Source: Chthonobacter albigriseus
GTDB taxonomy: Bacteria > Pseudomonadota > Alphaproteobacteria > Rhizobiales > Pleomorphomonadaceae
Direction of reading: 5' to 3'
Length of the DNA: 64,000 nt
NCBI RefSeq assembly: GCF_013839445.1
Contig: NZ_JACDIT010000002.1
Span: 62,001-126,000 of the forward strand
Shown: positions 62,534 through 64,000 of the stretch, in pieces
Layout: each line of letters opens with the position of its first letter
Numbering within the stretch: the stretch's first letter is position 1
Made by a program: the position numbers and the translations under genes
Notes under the pieces: generated by a model
Told to the model about the DNA's origin: nothing
The model's database searches: none
Seen by the model: only the letters and a program-made list of their open reading frames with translations

Positions 62534-63209
62534 TCGGCTTTGCCTCCTCGGCGAACAACGCGTCCACGGTGGCTGGCAGGTCCGTGAAGCGGCTGAGGAC
62601 AACCTCCGCCCCGACAGCAGCCAACTGAGCCGGACGGTGATAGCCCCACGCGACGCCGACGCCTCGGCAGCCCGCGGCGATCGCCATCTCGATGTCGTAG
62701 GTGGTGTCGCCGACCACGAGCGTCAAACGCGGATCGGCGCCCAGGGCGGCCATCGCGTCGAGGACCATCGTCGGATCCGGCTTGGAAGGAGCGTCGTCCG
62801 CGGTGCGGATGACCTGGAAGCGATCGGCGAGGCCGTGCAGGGCAAGGATCGCGTCGACGCCGCGGCGCGACTTGCCGGTGACAATGCCGAGCAGCAGGTC
62901 GTCACGGGCGCCGAGTTCGTCGATCACCTCCCGCGCGCCCGGGAAGAGGGGCTCGTGGTGGTCGTGGCTCTGGCGGAGTTCGAAGAAGGCTTCCTTGTAG
63001 GCGTCGACCAGGGCGTGCGGCTCGCGGTCCGGATGACCGGCGAGCAACCGGGCGATCGCGATCGGCAAGGACAGGCCGACGATGGAGAGGATCTCGTCGC
63101 GCGGCGGCGGGGCAAGATCGTGGGCCAGAAAGGCGCGCGTCATCGCGGCGACGATCATCACCTGGCTGTCGACGATGGTGCCGTCGCAGTCGAAAAGCAC
63201 GAGCTTCAC
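62526..63209 (-). CDS. HAD-superfamily phosphatase (Gph-like)
   Basis: 227-residue HAD hydrolase, subfamily IA. Motif I is LVLFDCDGTIVDSQ (residues 4-17), motif II the TGKSRRG region, motif III the Lys of SKPDPTMVLDAM and motif IV VVGDTTYDIEMA. The start is GTG 63209 (GGGG about 10 nt upstream) or, less likely, GTG 63236. Relatives act on phosphoglycolate or nucleotide monophosphates; the substrate is unknown. Coupled to the ATP12 gene. Confidence 0.9.
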   Translation of the reverse strand: MKLVLFDCDGTIVDSQVMIVAAMTRAFLAHDLAPPPRDEILSIVGLSLPIAIARLLAGHPDREPHALVDAYKEAFFELRQSHDHHEPLFPGAREVIDELGARDDLLLGIVTGKSRRGVDAILALHGLADRFQVIRTADDAPSKPDPTMVLDAMAALGADPRLTLVVGDTTYDIEMAIAAGCRGVGVAWGYHRPAQLAAVGAEVVLSRFTDLPATVDALFAEEAKPNA

Positions 63210-63420
63210 GTCAGAGAACCCCTTCGGTGCAGCCACTGGCCGCGTTGGGCACTCGCATACCGGTCATCGGCGCCGCGCGCCAGAGCGCACGCGCGCGCAC
63301 CGGCCCGGCGATAGCGACCAGGGCAGCCGGAATTCGGCGGCCGGATTCAACCTTCCTTAGAGGCTTCAAGGCTTTAATGCCGCCGGTAAAACGCGCAAGA
63401 CCGGTTAGCAGGGAGCAAGC

Positions 63421-64000
63421 ATGAAGCGCGAGCACGCGGATGTGGCGATCATCGGCGCGGGACCGGCCGGACTGACGTCGGCCTACCAGTTGGCGAAAGC
63501 CGGCGTCTCGACGATCACCCTCGAAGCAGACCCCGTGCGCGTCGGCGGGATCAGCCGGACGGTGGATTACAAGGGCTTCCTGTTCGACATCGGCGGTCAC
63601 CGCTTCTTCTCCAAGTCGCAGGAGATCGTGGCGCTGTGGGACGAACTGCTGCCGGACGATTTCATCGAGCGGCCGCGGATGTCGCGGATCTACTACAACG
63701 ACCGGTTCTACTCCTATCCGCTCAACGCGTTCGAGGCGCTGAACAATCTCGGCTATGCGGAGAGCGTGCACTGCGTTCTTTCGTTTCTGAAGAGCCAGGT
63801 GTTCCCGCACCACGATCCGGCGACCTTCCACCAGTGGGTAGCCAACCAGTTCGGCGAGCGGCTGTTCTCGATCTTCTTCAAGACCTATACCGAGAAGGTG
63901 TGGGGCATGTCGTGCGACGACATCTCGGCCGACTGGGCGGCGCAGCGGATCAAGGGGCTGGACCTGTGGAGCGCGATGGCGAACGCCCTTCGCAACTCCA
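63421..64000 (+). CDS. FAD-dependent oxidoreductase, UDP-galactopyranose-mutase-like (cut by window edge)
   Basis: Open from ATG 63421 (AGGGAG 8 nt upstream) to the right edge, about 193 residues visible. It starts with a dinucleotide-binding motif AIIGAGPAGLTSAYQLAKAG (residues ~9-28), then VGGISRTVDYKGFLFDIGGHRFF, as in UDP-galactopyranose mutase and protoporphyrinogen-oxidase-like proteins of polysaccharide clusters. FKTYTEKVWGM is also typical. The C-terminal half and any neighbouring glycan genes lie beyond the window. Confidence 0.85.
   Translation, partial: MKREHADVAIIGAGPAGLTSAYQLAKAGVSTITLEADPVRVGGISRTVDYKGFLFDIGGHRFFSKSQEIVALWDELLPDDFIERPRMSRIYYNDRFYSYPLNAFEALNNLGYAESVHCVLSFLKSQVFPHHDPATFHQWVANQFGERLFSIFFKTYTEKVWGMSCDDISADWAAQRIKGLDLWSAMANALRNS

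Overview
This is a 64 kb stretch of a GC-rich alphaproteobacterial chromosome. The nuo operon order, the nuoN-birA-rnj-mce-DUF1467 neighbourhood, the ATP12/HAD pair, the phasin, pccB and the bacterial Leu-transferase all suggest Hyphomicrobiales (Rhizobiales), but the genus cannot be named from the sequence alone. Most of the window is ordinary core genome. I see no rRNA, tRNA, CRISPR array, insertion sequence or prophage.

Layout. 0-2 kb: the end of a GNAT acetyltransferase, then L-serine ammonia-lyase behind a tandem glycine riboswitch. 2.2-7.3 kb: a plus-strand photo-oxidative stress operon (photolyase, FAD amine oxidase-like protein, DUF1365, cyclopropane-fatty-acyl synthase-like methyltransferase) preceded by a TGATCC-N18-TAAG promoter of the RpoE/ChrR type. 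7.3-28.7 kb: a long minus-strand block with all 14 complex I genes (nuoA to nuoN, plus a 79-codon membrane ORF between nuoH and nuoI), then birA, pyroglutamyl peptidase, RNase J, methylmalonyl-CoA epimerase, panC-panB and DUF1467. 29-31 kb: two tandem Tat-exported beta carbonic anhydrases. 31-37 kb: threonine dehydratase, RDD protein, Leu-transferase Bpt, VOC protein, GPH transporter, SDR and a ChrR-like cupin with its own TGATCC-N18 promoter. 37.4-40 kb: cysteine synthase, Ala-tRNA editing protein and mercaptopyruvate sulfurtransferase, followed by a repeat-bearing spacer. 40.5-48.5 kb: enolase, QueF, a vanadium haloperoxidase-like protein, GNAT, CTP synthase, SecG and triosephosphate isomerase. 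48.6-57.6 kb: a Kef-type antiporter, ClpA/ClpS, a phasin with a strong promoter and PhaR-like boxes, a D,D-carboxypeptidase with a SPOR domain, a J-domain protein and a VWA protein. 57.6-64 kb: an RTX-repeat protein, PccB, a SoxYZ-like carrier, ATP12, a HAD phosphatase and the start of a UDP-galactopyranose-mutase-like flavoprotein.

Connections. Complex I feeds the respiratory chain, and ATP12 supports F1 assembly. PccB and methylmalonyl-CoA epimerase are two steps of the propionyl-CoA to succinyl-CoA route. Bpt plus ClpS/ClpA form a complete bacterial N-degron pathway split over 20 kb. The photolyase operon and the ChrR/SDR/transporter group look like two halves of a singlet-oxygen regulon that is contiguous in some relatives.

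The most novel item is a pair of about 215-bp intergenic elements (44940-45154 and 60428-60643). They share a structured leader with a compensatory base change, a strong Shine-Dalgarno sequence, a 29-codon ORF for a predicted beta-hairpin microprotein whose own coding sequence folds into a perfect stem, and a terminator-like hairpin. I do not recognise the family.
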